Under the pieces are notes generated by a model. The model made no database searches. It worked only from the letters and a program-made list of their open reading frames with translations, and had not been told where the DNA came from. Source: Schistosoma mansoni (taxonomy: Eukaryota > Platyhelminthes > Trematoda > Strigeidida > Schistosomatidae). From it: a stretch of 64,000 nucleotides of DNA. The position numbers and the translations under genes were made by a program. The stretch is from contig NC_031495.1 in the NCBI RefSeq assembly GCF_000237925.1, forward strand, positions 26,622,857-26,686,856, in the 5' to 3' direction. Below, piece by piece: positions 1 through 27,053 of the stretch (position 1 is the stretch's first letter; each line of letters starts with the position of its first letter).

Positions 1-319
1 CCGCAAGTGACTCCACTTAATTGCTTAAAGACAGAGGCTAAATCGCTCTTAATAAGATCGATACCATCTGTTCGTGAGTTAGAACTCATTATTAAGTTAG
101 ACATGGAGTCATCCAGCAACATGTGTGGAATAAGTCCACTCCCACTATTATCTGGTGCAACAGGAGTTGCAGAGCATGGGGTATAGGTAAGACCAGAGTT
201 GTTAATATCTGAAGAAATAGGACTTTTTCAAGCTCGTTTTTGTGTCAGTCAAACCACTTTTCTTCAAGGGTTAACTGAATGTTATTATTGATTTTTAAAC
301 TGTGGTTTAACGATATATA

Positions 320-1076
320 AGGACTTTGGCAAGCTCGCGGCGTTCGTGTATAGGCAGTTTATGCTTTCAATTTGGAACGCGTGAGCCTCTTCTTGTTTGT
401 CTATATGAGCCGTGTGTGAGTGGACAGGTAGCCTACCTATACGATGTTTACCGAGTTGGTAGTCCCTGTCCTTTACACGTTTTTTTTATGATCAAGACAG
501 TCCACGAGTGGAATTGTCAGCTCCAGCTTTCGTTTGTGCTTGATCCTGCTGTCGTGGGGCCTATCCGGATGCATATGGATGCCAGTTGGCAACCGACGTC
601 TATTGGCACGAAATGCTTCCAGAGTTGCAGCCGCCATGTGGGAGGAGGGGAAGGTTATCTTCAGCAGCCGGGGCCTAGAGTCTCCGTCTCTCTTGGCCAG
701 TCTCATTACCTGTTGGGTCAATATGTTCTTGAGTTTTAAGGAATGCTTGATGAATTTCCATTCCCGAATATCAGAGTTTGCTTGAGCTGGGTCCGTATTT
801 TCCGGCACACCTTGCACAATGATATTTCGTCCACGGAAGAACGCCTCACGAGATTCCTTAGGGATGTTCCGGATGAGATTTCGTTCAGAATACGGTATGT
901 CGGGCAGTATTCTTACGTTCCCATCGGACCTCAGTAAGTGACTGGCTAGCAGGACGTCCTCTACGTCGGAGGCATTCTTAAGTGTAACACGAAGCAGCCT
1001 CGGGTGGTTTAGGTGGTTAGAGTCCTTCCCCCGAACGTACGTTATCAACTGAGGGCCTGTGAAGTCATGTTTCTAG
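320..1076 (-). pseudogene. CR1-like non-LTR retrotransposon: ORF1 fragment and start of ORF2
   Basis: Reading the minus strand from 1076 down to 473 there is one open frame of about 190 codons with features of a non-LTR ORF1 protein: an RRM-like stretch with IIVQGVPE, then a basic region containing RLLKITFPSSHMAAATLEAF, which resembles the C-terminal RNA-binding domain of such proteins. No ATG opens this frame; it begins after a TAG near 1077, so it is 5'-incomplete. Further along the same strand (about 368-327) the text INCLYTNAASL resembles the N-terminus of the endonuclease domain of a CR1-type ORF2, so an ORF1-ORF2 junction seems to be preserved. I recognise nothing in 1-319. Role if intact: nucleic-acid chaperone of the retrotransposon particle. 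Family level is inferred from motif memory; it could be another Jockey/CR1-group clade. Confidence 0.6.
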
Positions 1077-1645
1077 ACGAGTAGCAAACAAAACACGCTT
1101 CTGATTCACAGTGGATAGACTTGTTAATTCTCGGTTTTCTCTTGGTTCAAATCGTTTAGCTCCACGATTATCGATTGGTCAATTTATGAATCGTTGACCG
1201 GATCAAATTGTCTCTTAAAATACTTTACCTTGATGTGACTTTAATTTCTCCGAAGTATTTCGGTGAGATGCATCGAATCTTGTTGTATATGAAACTAGAA
1301 ATTGAAATTGAAACTATTAGCTGAAAATGATGTCACAAAATCTAGCGAAAATGACCAGAATTCTTTTTCTACCTTATTTTGTAAGAAATCCGTGTTTGAA
1401 TGCAACGTCCATGAATGCAAACTAATAATGGTACTGTTGTTATTATTGAAAACTATTATTTGCTCCAATATTTTTTTAACGATATTGTGTAGATGTTTAA
1501 TGATCCATGTGGTCTTTGTTGAAAATCTAACGTCTGTACTTATTATGATTTTTTCTGAAAAACACTTGTATTCTCATATTCCAGGACTATCTTTCATTTT
1601 GATGGCCTCATGAACTAACTATTCAAATCACTTAGCATTGATCCT
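1077..1645. other. CDK5 upstream region
   Basis: AT-rich DNA between the retrotransposon fragment and the first CDK5 exon. It should contain the promoter and 5' UTR, but I see no convincing TATA or initiator element that I could place with confidence. The 103-codon frame at 1302-1613 looks like chance in AT-rich sequence. Confidence 0.4.
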
Positions 1646-1662
1646 ATGACACCCATCAACTG

Positions 1663-1663
<1 letters not shown>
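1646..1663 (+). promoter_or_regulatory. Five-codon uORF whose stop overlaps the CDK5 start
   Basis: ATG at 1646 opens a five-codon frame ending in TGA at 1661-1663. The last A of this stop is the first base of the CDK5 ATG (TGATG). If the mature 5' UTR includes this ATG, CDK5 would be translated by termination-reinitiation or by leaky scanning. If the mRNA is trans-spliced or starts downstream of 1646, the uORF is irrelevant. Confidence 0.45.
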
Positions 1664-17800
<16,137 letters not shown>

Positions 17801-17804
17801 TATT

Positions 17805-17810
17805 AATAAA
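17805..17810 (+). terminator. Candidate CDK5 polyadenylation signal AATAAA
   Basis: The canonical hexamer begins four bases after the TGA. If used, the 3' UTR would be only some 20-30 nt. I saw no other perfect AATAAA in the next 200 bases, but variants are possible. Confidence 0.4.
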
Positions 17811-19195
17811 GAAATTCTGCTTTTCTTTAAATCAATTTAAAAATCGAGAAATCAAACAAAATTTTATCGATTAATTATTTACTTATAAAAGGAATGATAT
17901 AATTCCAGAACAGTATTTTCTAAAGACATTTATTGTAAATGTATAAATGATCATTATGATTATTGTTGAAGTTTTTACAAACTTTGTTGAAAAAGAAATC
18001 ATTAACTGTTGACTTTTTGGTTAGAAAACGTTTGTATGTATCACTTTAAACAAATCATCCACATTGTAAAATTATTGGTCCAGTGATACGATTCCTTTTT
18101 TCGACGAAATTATTTGAAACTTGGCAATACTATATATATATATATAGGTTTCCTAGAATAGAAGTCGAGTTATTTTGAATAACTCAACCGAGGTCTGTTT
18201 GAATCAGAAGACTGTTTCGGTTACTCAAGAATATATATATAGTTTACATTCAAGGTGTTAAAACAAAAAAACAGTCAGTGTTAAACCAATCAGATGTAAA
18301 AATGATGGGTTCAGAGTAGCCACATATGTAAGATACGTTTGAACTAATAAGAACATAGCTAGCTTGTCAATACTTGAATTAGGCAATGAAATAAAAAAGG
18401 AATGAATCTGTAGTGCAATACTTTGCTAATCTTTAACCTCGAAAACCGTTATAATACAAATCTCAACGGTGCATGAAATCAGAAGGCAAAGAGATGCTGT
18501 AACTACAGTTTATTATGAAATGACGCAGACCACAAAGCTACAAGCACATGAGTAAGTATCAGCAAACAAGCGTGAACAATTAAATAGGCAAATTTATAGT
18601 CAAATTGTATTAGGGCGCAGCAAGATAAGGCAAAAGCTAATAATAGAATTTGAGTGCATACATATATGGGGAGGCGGATTAGCCATCGAATAATATTTAA
18701 GCAATCAACGTTTTGGCTAGAGTCTGTCATGTGCCCTAGTGATCATAACAGTACAAAGATATATGCAAATTGTTACTATCCCAACGACAATGTCTGTTAA
18801 GTAAGTTAATAAAAAGACTTAACCAAAATTAACCATAATCGAAATTAATTGTCGGATAGCCGCTATAACTCCTCACTACTAACAAGTAATATGGTCATGA
18901 ACAAGGATTTCACAGACCCCTGCGAGAGAAAGAATCATGAGGTAATACCCATAACTTACATAACTGTCTGACACAACTTTGAACTAAAACCTTGAATGTT
19001 CTCAAAGTCACCATGTCTATCCGCCCATTTATTTCTGTGCTTAGAACAATGTCTCTAGTTCATTGTCTGTTAAAGGATTAGCATCTACTGGCAGATGCAT
19101 TATTAACTCAAATGACCAAACTTATACGTTCAGAGAACTCATTTTCAGGCTATCCTGCGGAACAAATTATACACCTTTACATCAGATTCCCAAGT
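17811..19195. other. Intergenic DNA downstream of CDK5
   Basis: AT-rich, with a short (AT)n tract near 18131-18147. The minus frame at 18503-18730 is hydrophobic but has no recognised homology. No gene called. Confidence 0.5.
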
Positions 19196-19285
19196 ATGCG
19201 ACACTTACACCAATCGGCGGAAAAAGTCACACGCACAAACACCGTTAGCTCCCATCCACCACTGTCAGCCGAAACAGCCTTCTCC
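19196..19285 (+). repeat. Diverged relative of a segment of the 3.2-kb tandem unit
   Basis: CACTTACACCAATCGGCGG, then AAAAAGTCACACGCACAAAC, TTAGCTCCCATCCACCACTG and CAGCCGAAACAGC run parallel to the array text near 20697-20790 (CACCAACATCAACCGGTGG, AAGAGCTACACTCACACAC, CTAGCTCTCACCCATCACTG, CAGCCAAAACAAC). It lies just before the Gypsy-like gag remnant, so it may belong to that element's LTR or leader. Confidence 0.5.
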
Positions 19286-19481
19286 CCCGACCAAAAGTCT
19301 ATGGCACTGTGATGTTTGTACGGACTAATGATTCTTTTGTACTTGACCGGTTGATTACGAGTTCCAAATACAATACGTCCATTTGTGCTCATCTAGTTCT
19401 ACTTACTGTAAATCGCACTATTTCGGGAACTCTTGTTAGTACGTTAATTCGAATACTTCTAATCACTATACTGACGTGGCG

Positions 19482-20215
19482 ATGGAGACAAATCTTGGAC
19501 AGTTGGATATTAATTCAAACGGCGACGACTTCGAAGACTACATGGAGCTGTTCGAAAATTAGTGCATTTTCAACATCGGTCAAGTTCACGCTTGTTTGAT
19601 AATAGTTCTTCTAGTGGGAATATGAAAAATTACTCAACAAAGAATTGTAAAGCAGGTTACAAAGGTGAGCACAGGTTTAGTAAACGTTTATCCTGTTGTA
19701 AATTTCACTTACGTAATTCGTGTGTATTTCGTCATGGTAAAATGGGGTACACCAAATCGGTCTGTAAAACTACTGTTCATGTCGCCGCTAGTAATACTAA
19801 ACTTCGTAATTCGGGTTCTATTAATTTGTTGATTCTAATAATCATACACTATCTTTATTTACTGCTTAGAGTAATTTACTTCATATTCAAAAAAACGACT
19901 ACGTTTGTCCAGTGATGCTTTTCCCGATATTATTATTGACACTGTCAAATTCAAACTCACAATTTCAGCTGAAAGGTTGAAGTAATTAAATCGCGATGTT
20001 TTAATTAAGACAACCGAAATTCCCATTTCCAGTATTACAGGTTATAAACTTCCTAATCTTCGGTGTTCTAATGTGCTGACGAGAGAAGGTGAATCTTCAA
20101 AACCCAATTGTGAAATCCTCATCACCGATTGCCGACCATCTATTATGAGTCTAGAAAACGTAAGAATGACTGAAGGACAGCTTTCCATATCGGTCACTGA
20201 AGACGGTTCTAACTG
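19482..20215 (+). pseudogene. Gypsy-like LTR retrotransposon gag/protease remnant
   Basis: ATG at 19482 opens a gag-like start (NLGQLDINSNGDDFEDYMEL) that stops at 19560. It is followed in shifted frames by a nucleocapsid-like stretch (LSCCKFHLRNSCVF, then HGKMGYTKSVCKTTVH), where the CCHC knuckle is degraded. Most of gag between these is missing. From about 19920 to 20215 a protease-like region can be read (DIIIDTVKFKL, ITGYKLPNLRCSN, CEILITDCRPSIMSLENVRM), with a stop in the middle. RT and integrase are absent. Family assignment rests on resemblance to schistosome Gypsy elements. Confidence 0.6.
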
Positions 20216-20549
20216 AAGAATTGGTAACTTGTTACCTCTTATTCTGATGCATAAGGAAGAAGTGTCAAGGCCTCCAAAAAGATGTAACCTATATTACTGC
20301 CATAAAATTCCAAAACATAAGTACAACGGCAGATAAACCAGTTTAGTACACGATCGCCAGAAATTAAACGAAACAAAAATCGATGATATTGCTTAAAAAA
20401 AATTTATCAAGAGAAATTCCTAAAAATATGAAAGGATTCGTGAAACAAAAAAATACATCAAAGATTCATACATAAGACAGACGAAAACAGAAAAACTTAA
20501 GAAGAACATTTAGTTCACTAGATCTCCATTTATATACCAACTGGTAATA
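20216..20549. other. Left flank of the tandem array
   Basis: A-rich DNA without recognised content. A 13-base word, GATCTCCATTTAT (20521-20533), also occurs inside each array unit (for example 23189-23201), so the left edge may be a truncated or rearranged unit. Confidence 0.5.
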
Positions 20550-21975
20550 AAAGGTGACAAAACACATTAAAACACTACCACCACACATGATACCACTAGT
20601 CACAAATTTTAGGAGTCGATTAGTTCTACCCAGTAACAAGGTGCATTAGCAGATCACAGCATGAAACATTGAGGCGCGTTGTTCTTGAAGATGCAGCACC
20701 AACATCAACCGGTGGAAAGAGCTACACTCACACACACACAACCACTAGCTCTCACCCATCACTGCCGTCGCCCAATGCCAGCCAAAACAACACCTCACTT
20801 CCACCCCCAACCCCTCAACCTCAAACACAAACCCACGACGCTCCCACCCGCCCGCCTCCTTTACCATCACCGCCGAACACCACTCCGTCGAAGACGTATC
20901 ACCAACCCGGAAATCACAACAGTTTACAATCACCTCACCCCACTTCCCATTTCCAGCTTGTTGTTGTTGGTAGTGGTAATAACAATAACAACACCTCCAA
21001 CAAACTACACCACCAGCAAAACACAACATTACCACTTACACACCATCTTAATCTCTTCTTAATTCATCACGACTCATTTATTATAAAACTCTAGCCACAT
21101 TACGTCCTCTCAATCCTATCACATACACTTGCACACATTACAGTCATGAAAATATGTGGAGAGCAGGACAGCACGTTGAAAATACTCAAGTGTCTGGATG
21201 AGAGTCGCTTACATTTGAACAACAACATTGCCTGTGTGTTTACATAAATCAACAGATAAATAAACGTAAAATACCCTCTCTTCAATAAGTCATCGTTTCG
21301 ACTTACTACAATTACAAATTATCAACCATATGACTCAAACACACAGCCAGCTTTTAATCCATACTACATGACATTATGATCGTTACCAATACCATTAAAG
21401 TTAACAGGCACAAAGACGAAGTCAAAGATAAATCAGAAAAACCATTTGATTACTTATACCATTACCTACCAGCAATAGCTTATATATCATCAATTCCACT
21501 ATTCTTATTCACTCACTACGTGCCAACCAGATATACTCACCACTAACATATGGATCACACATCTGTCATCAACCAACTTACGTATAACAAATTTATTATC
21601 ACGTCACACTAACAAAACAAAACACTTACAGTGTAAACGCTTTTCTCACTATATCCTCAGTAGTACTAATTAGTAATGTAATGTCAAACAACACTCGCAA
21701 TAATATCAAATTTATCCACACACATTAGCTACATATATATAGATATATAAATATACATACAAATACAAATACAAATACAAATATATACTTCACTCACATC
21801 AAACCTACCTAATCATGTACAGTTAATTTCATTAACCAAGAAATGTGTCCATCCGCAACTACTACTTCTACTACTACTACTACTACTACAAGCCACATTC
21901 CAGTCATTTACTCAACTTAACTAAATCAAACAAGTTACGCAACATTACACGTAACACTGTCTAAACAAAAAACTA

Positions 21976-22242
21976 ATGCACATACCTGTCTGCACATTCG
22001 AAAATTATACAAATTACCACACACCTATCGCCTTATTATCATCAATAATATTTCTGTCAGTGGTACTTTTATCATTATCATTGCTACTATCGCTATTATC
22101 ATTTTGGCTATTATTATTATTATTATTATTTCTGTACACTACCAATTTTAAAGTAAACGGATCCACAAGCTTACCCCACCATATTTATAAAATCAAGAAC
22201 ATAATCATTAAAATTAGCAAATCTTTTTTTCATCGAAAATAA
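21976..22242 (+). CDS. Candidate small membrane-protein ORF, repeated in array units
   Basis: An ATG-initiated 88-codon frame (copy 1) with a long hydrophobic, leucine-rich stretch (about residues 20-54) and a basic tail ending KSFFHRK. It recurs at 25272, 28481, 34840, 38024, 42239, 45455, 48678 and 55104. In copy 4 it is joined to an upstream frame (31526-31912) because a 14-bp deletion removes the intervening stop. In copy 10 a 15-bp deletion removes the ATG. Length varies from 87 to 94 residues because the (TTA)n tract changes in whole triplets, adding or removing leucines without a frameshift. That pattern is also expected of any triplet microsatellite, and AT-rich low-complexity DNA readily yields such frames. 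No family recognised; no evidence of transcription. Confidence 0.2.
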   Translation: MHIPVCTFENYTNYHTPIALLSSIIFLSVVLLSLSLLLSLLSFWLLLLLLLFLYTTNFKVNGSTSLPHHIYKIKNIIIKISKSFFHRK

Positions 22243-22630
22243 TAGTACTGACCAGTTGATTTACAAAACTATAATTACAATGCCAGTAAGAAATTCACCC
22301 CAAAAAACAAAACTAAACAACTCTCAACCTCTCACAAAACTTCTTGCTCACTACTAGTCAATTCAGAAGTTGTTTCAAAAGTCAATGCTATGCTTATCTA
22401 TCTCTCATGTACACAATTAATAAGAAACAAAGAAATAGGTAAGCAGACCATATAAATTAACCAAGTCAAATAAGCAGAAAAAACAAACTCATCCTCATAA
22501 CACGTACAGTTAATTAGTTAGTTAGTTTGCCAACCACTATCCGCTGATAACTTTCATCCCAGTTTTATTTATGTTAATGTTACCATCACTGTCTTCATTA
22601 TTATTATTCCATTGACTATAAACAACAATC

Positions 22631-22807
22631 ATGTCTTCAGTTCCGATCACCTCATCTCTTCCACTCATTGACAAAATTAATTCAGTCATAGAACAAGGTA
22701 ATAAAAGTATTCTCACAAAATATCATCATATATGGCGTTTATTCAACAGTCTAAACATGAACCTGTTCATATTAGAGAAACAGTCAAAATTATGTAAACA
22801 AATGTAG
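22631..22807 (+). CDS. Candidate 58-aa ORF, repeated in array units
   Basis: ATG to TAG, beginning MSSVPITSSLPLIDKINSVI and including KYHHIWRLFNSLNMNL; an in-frame TAA lies four codons upstream. Composition is balanced, unlike the low-complexity frames around it. I found it unchanged in the copies I checked (for example from about 29130 and 52568), but the whole unit is nearly invariant, so this is not proof of selection. An overlapping minus frame of about 59-60 codons (32207-32389 in copy 4) also looks protein-like. No family recognised. Confidence 0.25.
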   Translation: MSSVPITSSLPLIDKINSVIEQGNKSILTKYHHIWRLFNSLNMNLFILEKQSKLCKQM

Positions 22808-23742
22808 AAAACTATGCAGTTAGTTAGTTTGTTTGTCAATCGAAACCAATCGTGTGTCAACTCACGTTACTTCTATATGTACATGTTTCATAGGTAATCA
22901 AGTAAGTAGTATGTTCATAGGTAGGTTAATAAAAAGCGTGCAATTGCAAAAGTCATTTAACATGGATTTTACACATCATTGAGACGTCATGTTAGTTGTG
23001 GTCATAATGCATTCCGTTGAAATAACAAGACCTATCAGTCAGATAACCAAAGCTACCAATGGATAAAACCGCTATACCAGTATAACATTCATTTTTACCA
23101 AACTGCTTCATTCCAAAAATTCATATTGTACCAAACAATCGAAATGACCATAAGTCTTCTCTCATTGAAGTCAACGGTTAGTTGACCAGATCTCCATTTA
23201 TTTATCACCTTCAAACAACAGCAATAAATAAGTACTGTGTGCAAAATATTTCACCATTTCTAATAATAATTGTGACACTAACACACTCGCAAAACACAAA
23301 CTATCTTCTGTCTTCACTACTCTCCTCTTACTGGAACAATAAAATTAGATCAGATCGGTCTTCATTTCCGATTATTACAGTTACTATTATTGTGATTTTT
23401 GCATTGACCCACACAGTTGTCAAGGTGGAAGAGACACTAGAAGTTGAACAAAAACACTCATCTTGCCAATAAAACAACCACTATAAACCAAACGTAATAG
23501 AAGATTGTTCACGTTGGACAATAGAGACTTGAGTCATTCAACAATTCGGCAATCCGCTTACAGTAAGTGCTGATGAGTGAGATAGTAGAATTAACAGAAG
23601 TAATAGTAGCAGATGACGACCACCCAACCTGTCCATTATTATCATCTATAGGTAAATAGTGAGTAACACAGATAGATAGAGGAGGAAGAAGAAGAAGAAG
23701 AAGAGGAAGAAGTAAAACATACAAAATTATCAACTATTAAGC

Positions 23743-25083
23743 AAAGGTGACAAAACACATTAAAACACTACCACCACACATGATACCACTAGTCACAAAT
23801 TTTAGGAGTCGATTAGTTCTACCCAGTAACAAGGTGCATTAGCAGATCACAGCATGAAACATTGAGGCGCGTTGTTCTTGAAGATGCAGCACCAACATCA
23901 ACCGGTGGAAAGAGCTACACACACACACACACACACACTCACTAGCCCTCACCCATCACTGCCGCCGCCCAATGCCAGCCAAAACAACACCCCACTTCCA
24001 CCCCCAACCCCTCAACCTCAAACACAAACCCACGACGCTCCCACCCGCCCGCCTCCTTTACCATCACCGCCGAACACCACTCCGTCGAAGACGTATCACC
24101 AACCCGGAAATCACAACAGTTTACAATCACCTCACCCCACTTCCCATTTCCAGCTTGTTGTTGTTGGTAGTGGTAATAACAATAACAACACCTCCAACAA
24201 ACTACACCACCAGCAAAACACAACATTACCACTTACACACCATCTTAATCTCTTCTTAATTCATCACGACTCATTTATTATAAAACTCTAGCCACATTAC
24301 GTCCTCTCAATCCTATCACATACACTTGCACACATTACAGTCATGAAAATATGTGGAGAGCAGGACAGCACGTTGAAAATACTCAAGTGTCTGGATGAGA
24401 GTCGCTTACATTTGAACAACAACATTGTCTGTGTGTTTACATAAATCAACAGATAAATAAACGTAAAATACCCTCTCTTCAATAAGTCATCGTTTCGACT
24501 TACTACAATTACAAATTATCAACCATATGACTCAAACACACAGCCAGCTTTTAATCCATACTATATGACATTATGATCGTTACCAATACCATTAAAGTTA
24601 ACAGGCACAAAGACGAAGTCAAAGATAAATCAGAAAAACCATTTGATTACTTATACCATTACCTACCAGCAATAGCTTATATATCATCAATTCCACTATT
24701 CTTATTCACTCACTACGTGCCAACCAGATATACTCACCACTAACATATGGATCACACATCTGTCATCAACCAACTTACGTATAACAAATTTATTATCACG
24801 TCACACTAACAAAACAAAACACTTACAGTGTAAACGCTTTTCTCACTATATCCTCAGTAGTACTAATTAGTAATGTAATGTCAAACAACACTCGCAATAA
24901 TATCAAATTTATCCACACACATTAGCTACATATATATAGATATATAAATATACATACAAATACAAATACAAATACAAATATATACTTCACTCACATCAAA
25001 CCTACCTAATCATGTACAGTTAATTTCATTAACCAAGAAATGTGTCCATCCGCAACTACTACTTCTTCTACTACTACTACTAT

Positions 25084-25118
<35 letters not shown>

Positions 25119-25119
25119 T

Positions 25120-25157
<38 letters not shown>

Positions 25158-25404
25158 TTACTACTATTACTACTACTACTGCTACAAGCCACATTCCAGT
25201 CATTTACTCAACTTAACTAAATCAAACAAGTTACGCAACATTACACGTAACACTGTCTAAACAAAAAACTAATGCACATACCTGTCTGCACATTCGAAAA
25301 TTATACAAATTACCACACACCTATCGCCTTATTATCATCAATAATATTTCTGTCAGTGGTACTTTTATCATTATCATTGCTACTATCGCTATTATCATTT
25401 TGGC

Positions 25405-25444
<40 letters not shown>

Positions 25445-27053
25445 TCTGTACACTACCAATTTTAAAGTAAACGGATCCACAAGCTTACCCCACCATATTT
25501 ATAAAATCAAGAACATAATCATTAAAATTAGCAAATCTTTTTTTCATCGAAAATAATAGTACTGACCAGTTGATTTACAAAACCATAATTACAATGCCAG
25601 TAAGAAATTCACCCCAAAAAACAAAACTAAACAACTCTCAACCTCTCACAAAACTTCTTGCTCACTACTAGTCAATTCAGAAGTTGTTTCAAAAGTCAAT
25701 GCTATGCTTATCTATCTCTCATGTACACAATTAATAAGAAACAAAGAAATAGGTAAGCAGACCATATAAATTAACCAAGTCAAATAAGCAGAAAAAACAA
25801 ACTCATCCTCATAACACGTACAGTTAATTAGTTAGTTAGTTTGCCAACCACTATCCGCTGATAACTTTCATCCCAGTTTTATTTATGTTAATGTTACCAT
25901 CACTGTCTTCATTATTATTATTCCATTGACTATAAACAACAATCATGTCTTCAGTTCCGATCACCTCATCTCTTCCACTCATTGACAAAATTAATTCAGT
26001 CATAGAACAAGGTAATAAAAGTATTCTCACAAAATATCATCATATATGGCGTTTATTCAACAGTCTAAACATGAACCTGTTCATATTAGAGAAACAGTCA
26101 AAATTATGTAAACAAATGTAGAAAACTATGCAGTTAGTTAGTTTGTTTGTCAATCGAAACCAATCGTGTGTCAACTCACGTTACTTCTATATGTACATGT
26201 TTCATAGGTAATCAAGTAAGTAGTATGTTCATAGGTAGGTTAATAAAAAGCGTGCAATTGCAAAAGTCATTTAACATGGATTTTACACATCATTGAGACG
26301 TCATGTTAGTTGTGGTCATGATGCATTCCGTTGAAATAACAAGACCTATCAGTCAGATAACCAAAGCTACCAATGGATAAAACCGCTATACCAGTATAAC
26401 ATTCATTTTTACCAAACTGCTTCATTCCAAAAATTCATATTGTACCAAACAATCGAAATGACCATAAGTCTTCTCTCATTGAAGTCAACGGTTAGTTGAC
26501 CAGATCTCCATTTATTTATCACCTTCAAACAACAGCAATAAATAAGTACTGTGTGCAAAATATTTCACCATTTCTAATAATAATTGTGACACTAACACAC
26601 TCGCAAAACACAAACTATCTTCTGTCTTCACTACTCTCCTCTTACTGGAACAATAAAATTAGATCAGATCGGTCTTCATTTCCGATTATTACAGTTACTA
26701 TTATTGTGATTTTTGCATTGACCCACACAGTTGTCAAGGTGGAAGAGACACTAGAAGTTGAACAAAAACACTCATCTTGCCAATAAAACAACCACTATAA
26801 ACCAAACGTAATAGAAGATTGTTCACGTTGGACAATAGAGACTTGAGTCATTCAACAATTCGGCAATCCGCTTACAGTAAGTGCTGATGAGTGAGATAGT
26901 AGAATTAACAGAAGTAATAGTAGCAGATGACGACCACCCAACCTGTCCATTATTATCATCTATAGGTAAATAGTGAGTAACACAGATAGATAGAGGAGGA
27001 AGAAGAAGAAGAAGAAGAGGAAGTAAAACACACAAAATTATCAACTATTAAGC
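23743..27053 (+). repeat. Array copy 2
   Basis: Longest full copy without an insertion (3311 bp), owing to the expanded TAC tract at 25054-25185 and a longer TTA tract. Confidence 0.95.
25054..25185 (+). repeat. Expanded (TAC)n tract in copy 2
   Basis: About 130 bp of TAC triplets with scattered TAT variants, against roughly 25-80 bp in other copies. It creates artefactual poly-Tyr, poly-Val and poly-Ser frames. Confidence 0.95.

Larger units (their letters stand above)
20550..23742 (+). repeat. Array copy 1
   Basis: Most diverged of the full copies in its GC-rich block: private changes at CTGCCGTCGCC and CAACACCTCACTTCC, and the CA tract is broken by other bases. Short TAC tract. Shares GCCTGTGTG with copies 7 and 9. 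Confidence 0.95.

Noticed and set aside
326-739. 137-codon plus frame near the window start
   Set aside because: Shadow of the minus-strand retrotransposon ORF1.
23182-23472. 96-codon plus frame in each unit with a hydrophobic stretch
   Set aside because: It opens with TTG, has low-complexity AT-rich text and no recognised motif. Variation among copies (Thr/Pro, Arg/Gln) follows the haplotypes and is amino-acid changing.
23560-23600. CTGATGAGTGAGATAG in each unit as a possible hammerhead core
   Set aside because: No pairing stem II and no GAAA follow at the right distance, and no cleavage triplet with a matching stem I is present.
23942-24232. A 96-codon Cys/Trp-rich minus-strand frame present in every unit at constant length
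   Set aside because: Among the few substitutions between copies nearly all change the amino acid (copy 1, 11 and 12 differences), no ATG opens the full frame, and no family is recognised. The pattern fits neutral change in non-coding DNA.
23872-24291. 137-145-codon His/Pro/Thr-rich plus-strand frame in each unit
   Set aside because: Its N-terminal part crosses the (CA)n tract, whose length changes in two-base steps and shifts the frame from copy to copy. The upstream start is TTG, not ATG.
25006-25260. Poly-Tyr, poly-Val and poly-Ser frames
   Set aside because: Translations of the expanded TAC microsatellite.
26823-27044. 73-codon minus frame with a signal-peptide-like leucine run
   Set aside because: No ATG; the leucines come from the GAA microsatellite read in reverse. 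It would need an unseen upstream exon.
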